Position numbers and translations under genes: made by a program. Below the pieces are notes generated by a model, which worked only from the letters and a program-made list of their open reading frames with translations, was not told the DNA's origin and ran no database searches. This document shows, one piece after another, positions 7,765 to 15,774 of a stretch of 64,000 nucleotides of DNA. Source of the stretch: Anaerolineae bacterium. Its GTDB lineage: Bacteria > Chloroflexota > Anaerolineae > B4-G1. The stretch's first letter is position 1; the number at the start of each line of letters is the position of its first letter. Where the stretch lies: positions 1 to 64,000 of the forward strand of contig JADHWW010000103.1 of assembly GCA_016783285.1 (NCBI GenBank), read 5' to 3'.

Positions 7765-9010
7765 AACACGGGTGGGCAGAATTAACGGATTTGGGGTGGG
7801 ATTGACGGATTCGTAGCGGGGAAAGGGGGACTTGGGTATCTACCGGCAGCGTGACGGTGAAGGTGCTGCCCTGGTTCAGCGTGGATTGCACGTCAACCTG
7901 GCCCTGATAGGTTTCGACGATACGTTTGACAATGGATAACCCGAGGCCGGTTCCCATCTCCGAGTACTCTTTGGCGGCTTTGGTGCGATAGAACTCCTCA
8001 AAGATACGCTCGATATCCTCCGGGGCGATACCTATGCCGGTATCACGAACGCTGGTGACAACCTGTTTGTCCCGCGTGTCCATCGTGACGTCCACGGTAC
8101 CGCCTTCGTCTGTGTACTTGATGGCATTGCTCACCAGGTTGTCCCACAGTTGTTTGACGTGCTTGGGGTCGGCCGAGATGGTGGGCGTCTCCTCCGGGAC
8201 AGAGACGGTGAACTCAATCCCCTTTTCTTGAGCGCGGCTGCTCATCAGGTCGCAGACCTCCCGCAGCGATTCTGCCAGGTTGACCGGCTCACGCTCGATA
8301 CGAAGATCTGGGTTCTGCAGATGGGCCAGGTGCAACAAATCGCCGATCAGTTCCAACTGCCCAGAGGTGCGCTGTTCGGCGCGGACCAGGTATTTTTTTT
8401 GTTGTTCGGGGGGGATGTATCCATCCAGGATCAACTGCAGGTAACTCTGGATGGCGGCGGTAGGTGCGCGCAGTTCGTGCGCCACGGTGCGGGTGAAGGC
8501 GGACTTGATACGATCTAACCGCTCCAATTCCAGAGCGCGTTGCTCCAGCGCCTCCCTCTCCAATTCCGCTTTGCGTCGCTCCAGCGCCTCTTTTTCCGCT
8601 TCCACCTGCGCCAGGCGGCGCGCTTCCAAAGAGAGGCGCCGCCGCTCCAATCCCCGGTGGACAGTCATAAGGAGCGCATTGGCATCGAAAGGCTTGGAGA
8701 TAAAGTCATACGCCCCTCCTTTGATGGCCTGGACGGCCAACTCGACGGTGGCGTAGCCGGTGATGATGATGCAGACCAGGTCGGGGTCGAACGGAACGAT
8801 CCGTTTCAGCAGTTCCATGCCGTTGATGTCCGGCATCATGATGTCCAGCAACACCAGGTCGAACTGACCCGACTGGATTTGCTGCCACCCTTCTTCGCCC
8901 AGGGCTGCCACGACCACCTGATGTCCTGCGCGGCTCAGTATCCGCCGGCATCCTTCACGAATGCCCAGTTCATCGTCAACCACCAAGACGGTGGCGGGTT
9001 CCGATTTCAT
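7643..9010 (-). CDS. Hybrid receiver-histidine kinase (REC-HisKA-HATPase)
   Basis: A cytoplasmic 455-aa protein: N-terminal receiver (~5-125; D12, D13, phospho-acceptor D56 in LLDIMMPD; SKPFD Lys), a charged coiled coil (~130-170), HisKA with the phospho-His in RTVAHELRAP, and a GHKL ATPase domain (N box DNLVSNAIKYTD, G1 DTGIGI, G2 GTGLGLSIVKR). The recognisable domain ends near GSTFTVTLPVDT; about 60 further residues rich in Arg, Ser and Pro follow, so the frame runs 122 nt into the convergent response-regulator gene. This tail is probably a lost-stop extension. It starts 2 nt after the membrane kinase at 9013, so the two form an operon and likely a phosphorelay. Confidence 0.9.
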   Translation of the reverse strand: MKSEPATVLVVDDELGIREGCRRILSRAGHQVVVAALGEEGWQQIQSGQFDLVLLDIMMPDINGMELLKRIVPFDPDLVCIIITGYATVELAVQAIKGGAYDFISKPFDANALLMTVHRGLERRRLSLEARRLAQVEAEKEALERRKAELEREALEQRALELERLDRIKSAFTRTVAHELRAPTAAIQSYLQLILDGYIPPEQQKKYLVRAEQRTSGQLELIGDLLHLAHLQNPDLRIEREPVNLAESLREVCDLMSSRAQEKGIEFTVSVPEETPTISADPKHVKQLWDNLVSNAIKYTDEGGTVDVTMDTRDKQVVTSVRDTGIGIAPEDIERIFEEFYRTKAAKEYSEMGTGLGLSIVKRIVETYQGQVDVQSTLNQGSTFTVTLPVDTQVPLSPLRIRQSHPKSVNSAHPCSTATCSLPSPTALERPAWSGKCPGGRTRRSGTTRRSRCWR

Positions 9011-9012
9011 CT

Positions 9013-10995
9013 CTACACCTCTGGGGTGGTTGATGTTTCTCCAGGAAGCGACGCCTGCGTGTCACTCCTGGGCAGGCGCACGGGCAGCGTTACCATAAAG
9101 GCTGTGCCTTTTCCAACCTGACTCTTGACCTGGATCGCCCCGTGGTGCATTTTGACGATCCCGTAGGCGATGGAAAGCCCCAGGCCAGTGCCTTGCCCCA
9201 ACGGCTTGGTCGTGAAAAAGGGACTGAAGATGTGCTTGATGTTTTCCGGTGGAATGCCGTAGCCAATGTCCTTTATCTGCACCACCACCGACTGGCGGTC
9301 CGGCGAGAGATCAGCCTTGATGGTGAGCGTGCCTCCGTCTGGCATAGCGTCGGCGGCGTTATCCATGAGATTTACAAAGACGTTCGACAACTGGACTGGA
9401 TCAACTTCGAGTTGTGGGAGGTCTGGGGCGATCTGTTCCACGATCTGGATGCGCTCGTAGGCCAACTGCTGGCGAGCGCGTTCGACAAACTCGTGCAGCA
9501 TAGCGTCGAGCGCGGTCGGCTGCGCCCAGACCTTTTGCTGGCGCGCGAAGTTGAGCAGTGCGGCCACGATTTCTTTGGCCCGGCGCGTTTCCTGGATGAT
9601 CATCTGCACATCGTCCCGGCCCTGGGTGCCCTCCGGCAGGTCCTGGAGTACGATGTCTGAAAAGAGCAGGATCGTGCCCAACGGGTTGTTCAACTGGTGG
9701 GCGACTCCGGCCGCCAGTTGTCCCATCGAGGCCAGCCTTTCCTTGCGGATCAGTTGCACCTGGGTCTCTTCCAGTTCGGCGACCATACTGTTAAAAGCCT
9801 GGCCCAGGACGGCAACCTCTCCCACACCCCGATTTGGAATGCGTACCTGGGTATCGCCCTGAGCGACCTGGCGGCTGGCCCGGGCCATCTCTTCCAGGGG
9901 GTGAGTGATCAGATGCGCGATGGGCAGCGCCAGCAGCGCGGCTGGGACGATGGCTGCCAGCGCCACCAACATGATACGGCTTCGGAGTATACGCTGCAGT
10001 TCGATGAAGGTGGCTCGCCGCGCGCCGACGTAGAGGCTGCCGACCACCCCACCGCGATGATCGAGGAGCGGGACGTAGCGGGTGATGAACCACTCGTTGA
10101 CGACGTAGGCGATGCCGGTAAATGCCTCGCCCCGCGTCAGCACCGTGTCAAAGACGGCCTGAGAAACGCGGGTGCCGATGGCGCGCTCACCGTTCTCGCG
10201 CACGTTGGTGGAGACGCGCAGGTCGCCGAAAAAGATGGTCGCAGTGTCTACCCCGGCGACGGCCTGGATGCGGTCTACCAGGGTAAAGTCATTGTTGAAG
10301 AGGTGTCCGGCGAGCACTGCGCCGGCTACTTCTCCATCTGCGTCCAGCACCGGTGCGCAGGCGATCTGCGCCAGGCCCGCGCTGCCCTCCCGGGGGTCGA
10401 AGGGCTCGGGGTACGCTTTGGGGGTCTCTTTCAAGGAGATGTGTGCCTGCTCCGCCAGACCAATTTGTGCCAGCAGCGATTCGTCTATGACTTCGGTGGC
10501 TGCCTGCGGCTGTTGATCGGCCAGGACCGTAGTCAGAAGGGGAAAGTCATGCCAGTTGCCCGTGGCCGGCAAACTCTGCACTCTTTGATCCACTATTCCA
10601 TAGGCAGCGACCAGGGTGCCATCTTCATCCACGATCAAGACAAAATGGGTGCCCGGGGGGTAGATGGTGTTGAGTTCATCGGCCATCCGGTGTTCGAGGT
10701 TGCTTTGGACAGCGGTATCACCCGCCTGGGCGGCGCCAATCTGCTGGGCAAGCGCCGTCTCGCCGGCCAAACGTGTGGCAGTGCCGTCGAGTTGGGTGAG
10801 GTTTTGTTCGTAAAAAGCAACAGCCAGGTTCATATCCCGGGCTACTCGCTCGTTTTCCGCCTGCTCCGTGTAGTTATTGACGACCACCGAGGTAGTCCAG
10901 ATCCCCACCACGGAGGTGACAACGGCGATCAGGATAAAGGAGATCAGTAATACGTTTTGTAGACGGTCGAAAATGGTGCGCAACCCGAGTTTCAT
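9013..10995 (-). CDS. Membrane sensor histidine kinase with extracytoplasmic sensor and HAMP
   Basis: A 660-aa kinase. TM1 at ~12-35, a ~300-residue outside sensor region (Cache-like by layout, not by a clear motif), TM2 at ~345-365, HAMP (~365-415), HisKA with GVAHQLNNPLG (phospho-His), and HATPase motifs NLMDNAADAMPDGG, DIGYGIPPENI and GTGLGLSIAYGIVK. The His box with NNPLG resembles the NtrB/PhoR-like group. Promoter and a double hairpin lie upstream (11.02-11.08 kb). It probably passes signals to the hybrid kinase directly downstream. The signal is unknown; proximity suggests redox or formate metabolism, which is inference only. Confidence 0.92.
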   Translation of the reverse strand: MKLGLRTIFDRLQNVLLISFILIAVVTSVVGIWTTSVVVNNYTEQAENERVARDMNLAVAFYEQNLTQLDGTATRLAGETALAQQIGAAQAGDTAVQSNLEHRMADELNTIYPPGTHFVLIVDEDGTLVAAYGIVDQRVQSLPATGNWHDFPLLTTVLADQQPQAATEVIDESLLAQIGLAEQAHISLKETPKAYPEPFDPREGSAGLAQIACAPVLDADGEVAGAVLAGHLFNNDFTLVDRIQAVAGVDTATIFFGDLRVSTNVRENGERAIGTRVSQAVFDTVLTRGEAFTGIAYVVNEWFITRYVPLLDHRGGVVGSLYVGARRATFIELQRILRSRIMLVALAAIVPAALLALPIAHLITHPLEEMARASRQVAQGDTQVRIPNRGVGEVAVLGQAFNSMVAELEETQVQLIRKERLASMGQLAAGVAHQLNNPLGTILLFSDIVLQDLPEGTQGRDDVQMIIQETRRAKEIVAALLNFARQQKVWAQPTALDAMLHEFVERARQQLAYERIQIVEQIAPDLPQLEVDPVQLSNVFVNLMDNAADAMPDGGTLTIKADLSPDRQSVVVQIKDIGYGIPPENIKHIFSPFFTTKPLGQGTGLGLSIAYGIVKMHHGAIQVKSQVGKGTAFMVTLPVRLPRSDTQASLPGETSTTPEV

Positions 10996-11017
10996 CCTGG
11001 GCCTCCGTCAGGCGAGA

Positions 11018-11067
11018 GTAGGTCGGATAGCAAATCCGACCCTATGGCGGTTAGCAAAACCGCCCTA
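11018..11067. repeat. Double-hairpin repeat in the kinase 5' leader
   Basis: Two adjacent hairpins, GGTCGGAT-AGCAA-ATCCGACC and GGCGGTT-AGCAA-AACCGCC, enclosed by GTAGG and CCTAC. It lies between the minus-strand promoter (11.08 kb) and the start codon of the sensor kinase (10995), so it would fold in the mRNA leader. The shared AGCAA loop suggests a mobile or regulatory repeat. Related GC-hairpin motifs appear inside the gene at 15.8-18.1 kb. Confidence 0.7.
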
Positions 11068-11075
11068 CTGTCGTG

Positions 11076-11085
11076 ATTATACCAT
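11076..11085 (-). promoter_or_regulatory. Extended -10 promoter for the sensor kinase operon
   Basis: On the minus strand TGG-TATAAT (extended -10, TATAAT at 11076-11081); no good -35 at 17 nt. Placed 80 nt before the kinase start at 10995, with the double hairpin between. Confidence 0.5.
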
Positions 11086-11125
11086 ATTGGGCTGCCTTCG
11101 GGAAAAACAAATCAATCCAGGCCAT

Positions 11126-11311
11126 TTGTCGCTACCTGAAGGGGTTGGATCGGTCTATCTTGTAGCCGCTTACACCGTCTTCTGGGCACTGACCTTCGTG
11201 CTGGTCTTCTCCATCTGGGCCCGCCAGTGGCGGCTGGAGCGGGAGATCGCGGCGTTGGCAGCGCGGCTGGAGGAGGAGGAAGAAAACGTCGAGGATCTGC
11301 TGGCACAGTAG
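11126..11311 (+). CDS. Small CcmD-like single-span membrane protein
   Basis: About 61 aa, with TTG as likely start (no ATG is suitable). VYLVAAYTVFWALTFVLVFSIWARQWRLEREIAALAARLEEEEE has the CcmD layout: a short periplasmic start, one membrane helix, then a basic-to-acidic helix. CcmD proteins assist haem export in cytochrome c maturation, but no other ccm gene is in the window, so this is either an orphan or a different small membrane protein with the same shape. The remainder of the 10996-11326 gap holds the kinase promoter and repeat. Confidence 0.4.
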   Translation: MSLPEGVGSVYLVAAYTVFWALTFVLVFSIWARQWRLEREIAALAARLEEEEENVEDLLAQ

Positions 11312-11326
11312 GCCACTGCTGCGTAC

Positions 11327-12373
11327 TTACGTCCTACGGATGACAAGTTGCCGTACCTCCACGTCCTGACCACCGAACTGATACTTGTAGCGCTCGCTGC
11401 CGCGCATGAAGTCGAACACCTCGCGCCCGTGCTCGATGGCGTGGCGGATGCAGTAAGCGGTGAGGACAATGCCTGCGCCGAACCGCGGGAACGCCCGCCA
11501 ATCGAGTCCTGAGTTGTAAACCAGCACGTGGTTGTTGTAGACGAAATTGAAGTAGGCTGCCGCCTTTCGCCCCTCAATCTCAAGAAATACCAACTGCAAC
11601 CAGCCGGCATCATAAGTCACGCGCGCCAGTTGGCGGAAGAAATCACGCATGCGGGGAGTGAGGAAGGCCGCTTTATCTGGACTGCTGGCAGCCATCAGGT
11701 CCAGGAAGTCCTCGCTCTCGGTCTCCAGGTCGTGCTCCGGGCCGACGATGTAGCAACGCAGCGATGCCTCGCCCTCGGCACGGCGTAGTTTGCGCCGTAT
11801 CTCGCGCCTCTGCTTCCCAGCCAGTGTATCCAGGTACTCCTCCCACGTCCCAGGCAATCTCACGATTGGGCAGACCTCCTGCCTCGCCGTGGAGACAGCC
11901 CAGCCGCGCGCCTCGGCCAGAGCGGGCAGCACGGTCAGCGTGGGCGAATCCTGGTGGATGTTGCATAGATTGAGCAGATCCCAGGCGGGCGCGCTGGGGC
12001 CCGCCAGGTAGTCCAGCAGCGCGGCATACACTGTCTCTTCCCGTCCTTGCGCTACAATAAGGTCAAGGTAGTCGGAGACGTCTACGCAGCCGACGGTCGC
12101 CAGGGTCAACGGTGTCAACGGTGTCAACGGATACGGTGTCAATAGATGCGGATCGTCAGTCGCGAAGAGCGGGATGGTGCCGACATGTTCTCCGTCGTCG
12201 CGCACGACCAGGATCAGCAACTCTCCCTCGCCCAGGTAGTGCCACCAGGTGCGCTGGTACTCCAGCGTGAGGAAGATGGTGTCGGCGGCGGAACGGTGGA
12301 GCAAAGAGTTCCACTCCCCCGCCAAGGTCTCGAAGCCACTGGGGTCATGGTAGGAATGTACTGATAGTGCCAT
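11327..12373 (-). CDS. FemAB/GNAT-like acyltransferase (CelD/BcsL-type)
   Basis: A 348-aa protein; the ATG at 12373 is preferred because GGAGA lies 8 nt upstream, while longer in-frame starts have no ribosome site. The second half has the GNAT_6 pattern (KQRREIRRKLRRAE, then LEIEGRKAAAYFNFVYNNHVLVYNSGLD and RFGAGIVLTAYCIRHAIEHGREVFDFMRGSERYK), typical of acetyltransferases linked to exopolysaccharide loci. Last gene of the long minus-strand glycan cluster, so transfer of an acyl or amino-acyl group to a glycan precursor is plausible. A run of LTPYPLTPLTPLTL comes from a GGTGTCAAC tandem repeat (12.10-12.14 kb). Confidence 0.75.
   Translation of the reverse strand: MALSVHSYHDPSGFETLAGEWNSLLHRSAADTIFLTLEYQRTWWHYLGEGELLILVVRDDGEHVGTIPLFATDDPHLLTPYPLTPLTPLTLATVGCVDVSDYLDLIVAQGREETVYAALLDYLAGPSAPAWDLLNLCNIHQDSPTLTVLPALAEARGWAVSTARQEVCPIVRLPGTWEEYLDTLAGKQRREIRRKLRRAEGEASLRCYIVGPEHDLETESEDFLDLMAASSPDKAAFLTPRMRDFFRQLARVTYDAGWLQLVFLEIEGRKAAAYFNFVYNNHVLVYNSGLDWRAFPRFGAGIVLTAYCIRHAIEHGREVFDFMRGSERYKYQFGGQDVEVRQLVIRRT
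12103..12145. repeat. 9-bp tandem repeat inside a CDS
   Basis: GGTGTCAAC is repeated about three times with variants, giving PLTPLTPLT in the acyltransferase. The unit is a multiple of three, so copy-number change would keep frame. Confidence 0.75.
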
Positions 12374-12443
12374 TTGGGGATCTCCAGAAGACATGATAGC
12401 ACGGCCACGCGGGTCTGACAAATCGTTTGTGTAAGGGGCACGC

Positions 12444-13403
12444 TCAGCGGCGCGCCCGGAGGCCGCGTAATCCTTCGACGCCGTACAGTATCCCACCGAC
12501 GAGCCCGACTGCCAGGGTGATGCCCCCCAGCGACATCCCCAGTGCCGCTGAGACGTTCGCGCCCGCGCCTGTCGGCGCGAAGACAGCCGTGCTCACCGCT
12601 TCCCGCACCCCCCACCCGCCGATGGAGGGGATAAGCCCTGAGACAGAGAGGAGCAGCGTGACGGCGAAGAAGTACCCCAGGCTTATCCCAGCCCCCACCG
12701 CCTGCCCACATAGCCAATTGATGGCGACGTTGACGACATTGAACACCACCGAGACCCCGAAGGCGCTCAGCACCGCCCGCCAGCCGCAGCCGGTGACCGC
12801 AGCGTAGACCTTGGCCAACGGGCCCTCCCCCGCCAGTGAGAGACCGCCGGGCAGCCAGCCGGTGAGCCGTCGCAGGAAGTTCCCCTCCAGCACCAGTGCC
12901 CCTGCGATCAATCCCCCGCCAGCCACGACGAGTAATAGCCACACCAGCCAGGATTCCATACGGGCGGCGTGGAAGGGCAGCACCGCCAGCCCCATCACAA
13001 AGAGCACCAGCAGGCCGGTCATCCGGTCGAGTAGAACGGTGCCGACGGCCGCTGAGGCATCGGTGTCGCGGGTTAGTTCCAGTGCTCGTACCACGTCGCC
13101 ACCAAACTGGCTAGGGAGGAAACTGCTGAAGAACTGTCCGACGAAGTAAAGGCGCAGCAAGCGGCCAAAGGGAACTGTCGGGTCAAGGCCGCGCAGAAGG
13201 ACAAGCCAGCGGTAGGCGCGGATGACCAGGCTGAGGACGAAGAGCAGGAAGGCGGCCAGGAGATAGTGCAGATCAGCCCGGCGCAGCACGACCAGCGTCT
13301 CGCCCAGGCCGATCTTCCAGAACAGGAAAGCCAATGCCCCAGCGCTGATCAGCACTCGTAGGACATTGACCCAACTTTTTTTCATGCGCTTATCTCCCGG
13401 CAT
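12444..13403 (-). CDS. Flippase-like integral membrane protein (LPG-synthase TM region / AglD family)
   Basis: 319 aa (or 313 from the Met at residue 7) with about eight hydrophobic segments. It shows the UPF0104 features: an RAYRWLVLLRGL segment, FVGQFFSSFLPSQFGGDVVRALEL, and GLIPSIGGWGVREA, as in the transmembrane half of lysylphosphatidylglycerol synthases and archaeal AglD. There is no catalytic aminoacyl domain. In polysaccharide clusters such proteins are thought to move or help move lipid-linked sugars. It lies between the acyltransferase and the first large GT-C gene on the same strand. Confidence 0.8.
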   Translation of the reverse strand: MPGDKRMKKSWVNVLRVLISAGALAFLFWKIGLGETLVVLRRADLHYLLAAFLLFVLSLVIRAYRWLVLLRGLDPTVPFGRLLRLYFVGQFFSSFLPSQFGGDVVRALELTRDTDASAAVGTVLLDRMTGLLVLFVMGLAVLPFHAARMESWLVWLLLVVAGGGLIAGALVLEGNFLRRLTGWLPGGLSLAGEGPLAKVYAAVTGCGWRAVLSAFGVSVVFNVVNVAINWLCGQAVGAGISLGYFFAVTLLLSVSGLIPSIGGWGVREAVSTAVFAPTGAGANVSAALGMSLGGITLAVGLVGGILYGVEGLRGLRARR

Positions 13404-13434
13404 CTGGGGATGCCTCGCTCCTCACCAGGTTGCT

Positions 13435-15738
13435 CTACTCACTCAGCACCCGAATTTTGCTCAATAACACCTGGTGGGCCAGCCAGTGACCGTCCTCCGC
13501 AATGATCGGAGGGCGGTCTCCACTGGAGTCGTGTAGGCCAACCTCAATGTCGTAGAAACCCGGTGGAGTCGCCAACCCCACCGTCAGGTCGTGCACGTCC
13601 TCGATGACCTGACCGGGCTTCCACAGGCCGGTCGGCGCGCTCCCCCCAGCGGGCCAGCCATCGCTTGCAGCCCAAACCTGGTCTTCGGTGTCCAGGACGT
13701 GGACAAAGACGCTGTAGTTTGTCTCCATAGGGGCCTGCGTCCGCCAGTAGAGCGTCAGCCGGATCGTCTCGCCAGGGCGCACGACCCGCCGGTCCAGCGT
13801 GTAGCCGACCAATGCGATCTGATTCCCGAAGTTGAGATCCAGCGGATTGGGGAACTGACCAGGTCGGGGCTGGATCTCGACCATCGTCAGGCGCAGTGCG
13901 TCACGTCCATCGGGTGTGATTAGGCGCGGGCCATCGGGCAGGTAGACGCCGATTTGAATGTAGCCCTCGTCCGGCGTGTAGGCCGTCTCCGGGACGTGCA
14001 GGCGATAAGTGTCGGCGAAGACAAGACCGGGTTCCCAGACGGTGGTGGGGTAAGACCCCAGGCCAGGGTAGGTGTCGCGCTGGGCTACCATCGTGCCTAC
14101 CTCGCTCAGCAGATGTACGAAGACGGCGTAGTTCTGGTCGGTCCGGGCCAACGTCTGCCAGTAGAGGGTGACCTTCACCGTGTCGCCTGGCTCTACTGCT
14201 GTGGGCGTCACCTCGTAGCCCAACAGCCGCGCCAGGCTGCCAAACTCGAGACTCGTAGGGTTGGGCAGGGCCTCAATCTCGGATTCGGTCAGCGGGCGGG
14301 GACGGCTGAAGGCCGGAGTCAACACACCGAGCAGTGCATAAACTGCCAGCGCCACCATCCCAAGCGTCACGGCCAGGCCCGGCATCCAGGTCAGACGGCG
14401 AGGAAAGAACCGGCTCAGCCCCAGGAGGAGCAGGAGGGCAAAGGCTGGCAAACCGGGGAACAGAAAGCGTCCCATCGCGCCAGCCGGCTGAATCATAATA
14501 TAATAGAAGACTACAAGTGTGAATATGAGGGGAATGAAACCCAGGAGTGTCAGGACGGCGAGGTCAACGGAGGCGAGGGAGGATGGTCGCCGTCGGGGGA
14601 GCAGGTAACCGGCCAGGGCCAAAACGCAAAAGAGGAACAGCCCCTGGTATATGACCTGGGGTAGGGGGAGTTGGCCGTAGCCAAAGCGCCCCCACAGACT
14701 GCTCCAGAGGTAGGGCAGGCTCTGCTGGATGAGCCACCAGTTGCCAGCCGCTGGCCCACCCTCCCAGAGCTCGTTGAGCCTGTTCATGCCCGTAGGGTCG
14801 CCATAGAGCACCTGGTTGCGCCAAAACCACCAGCCGGAGATAACGGCTGCCAGGCCCAGGATGATCGAATTGGGCCGTAGAAGTGTAGACCAGTCGCGGG
14901 TGCGCCACACAGCCAGGACGTAGGCCAGTTCAATGAGCGGTAGGAGCGCCAGCAGGTTGAACTTGGTGAGGAGTGCCAGGCCGCAGATGAGACCCAGCGT
15001 CACGTCGGTGCGCACGCTGGAACCACCCCGCACTACGCGGACGCACATCCAAAGCGCTGCCGCACTGCACAGTGCCGCTGGGATATCGTTGTTGATCGCG
15101 CCGCTCAGGTAGAGGAACTGAGGGTTGAAGGCGACCAGCGCTGCCGCGCCTATGGCCAAGACAGGCTGATCCGGGATGATCTCGCGCCCGATGCGGTAGG
15201 TCAGCCAGACGCTCCCCGCACCGATGAGCACTGTCATCCAGCGCACCATGTAGACCGCCAGAACGATGCCGTGGAAAGGGCCTTCTTGGAAAAACTCGTC
15301 GTCGCTGTGGAGATACTGGTTCTTGTTGTCGTCGCTTACCTCCCAATACTGGTAGGCCCAGTAGGGGTTGATAGGCGGTTCGTAGTAAACCTCCTGCTCG
15401 ACGGGCACCCACCAACTGACCAGCGCGCCCAGGCTGTAGTAGAGCGGCGGATGATGGCTCTGAGCGCGGGGAGCGTCGAACCGCTGCACGGGCAGGTAAC
15501 GGTAGACGATGATGTGCCGCACATAGCGGGAGTGACGCAATTCGTCGGTGGGCTCGTAGAGAGGAGAGGCCAGGCTGTAGGCGACGGCCAGTGTCAGGTA
15601 GGCAGCCAGGACAAGCAGAAAAGGCCAGTGATCAATGACCAATGACCAGGGACCAGGGACCAATGACGAACGACAGCGGCGGCGGGGCGTGATCACAGCG
15701 CGGCCACCTGAAGGCCAGTGGCAGATGACCAATGGCAA
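13435..15738 (-). CDS. GT-C/DUF2142-like membrane glycosyltransferase with two C-terminal beta-sandwich domains
   Basis: 767 aa. About 11 membrane helices fill residues ~35-490. The first outside loop has EPTDELRHSRYV, an acidic site typical of GT-C enzymes using polyprenyl-phosphate sugars, followed by HHPPLYYSLGA and FNPQFLYLSGAINNDIPAAL, as in DUF2142/GT39 proteins. Two copies of an outside beta-sandwich follow (~505-620 and ~640-760), each with the pattern PGxxxxxxLYW, YxVFVHxL and PGxYxxxxGxY. The N-terminal ~30 residues lie in a heptamer repeat and the start is a TTG, so the real start may be later. Substrate unknown. Confidence 0.75.
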   Translation of the reverse strand: MPLVICHWPSGGRAVITPRRRCRSSLVPGPWSLVIDHWPFLLVLAAYLTLAVAYSLASPLYEPTDELRHSRYVRHIIVYRYLPVQRFDAPRAQSHHPPLYYSLGALVSWWVPVEQEVYYEPPINPYWAYQYWEVSDDNKNQYLHSDDEFFQEGPFHGIVLAVYMVRWMTVLIGAGSVWLTYRIGREIIPDQPVLAIGAAALVAFNPQFLYLSGAINNDIPAALCSAAALWMCVRVVRGGSSVRTDVTLGLICGLALLTKFNLLALLPLIELAYVLAVWRTRDWSTLLRPNSIILGLAAVISGWWFWRNQVLYGDPTGMNRLNELWEGGPAAGNWWLIQQSLPYLWSSLWGRFGYGQLPLPQVIYQGLFLFCVLALAGYLLPRRRPSSLASVDLAVLTLLGFIPLIFTLVVFYYIMIQPAGAMGRFLFPGLPAFALLLLLGLSRFFPRRLTWMPGLAVTLGMVALAVYALLGVLTPAFSRPRPLTESEIEALPNPTSLEFGSLARLLGYEVTPTAVEPGDTVKVTLYWQTLARTDQNYAVFVHLLSEVGTMVAQRDTYPGLGSYPTTVWEPGLVFADTYRLHVPETAYTPDEGYIQIGVYLPDGPRLITPDGRDALRLTMVEIQPRPGQFPNPLDLNFGNQIALVGYTLDRRVVRPGETIRLTLYWRTQAPMETNYSVFVHVLDTEDQVWAASDGWPAGGSAPTGLWKPGQVIEDVHDLTVGLATPPGFYDIEVGLHDSSGDRPPIIAEDGHWLAHQVLLSKIRVLSE

Positions 15739-15766
15739 ATGGCAAATGGCAAATGACAGATGGAAA
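15631..15766. repeat. Heptamer tandem repeats at the start of the 13.4-15.7 kb gene
   Basis: Two tracts: ATGACCA-type units at 15631-15670 and TGGCAAA units (three full copies plus variants) at 15724-15766. The first is translated (PGPWSLVIDHW), and the second spans the proposed start codon and the intergenic gap. Confidence 0.85.
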
Positions 15767-15774
15767 GCGGCAAG

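Noticed and set aside
7643..7830. Extra C-terminal domain on the hybrid kinase
   Set aside because: The tail is Arg/Ser/Pro-rich, antisense to the response-regulator gene, and lies after the normal end of the ATPase domain.
9697..10950. 417-codon plus-strand open frame
   Set aside because: Antisense to the sensor kinase with intact HisKA and HATPase motifs.
10996..11125. N-terminal extension of the CcmD-like gene back to 10877
   Set aside because: The extra residues run through the double-hairpin repeat and the antisense of the kinase start and have no ribosome site.
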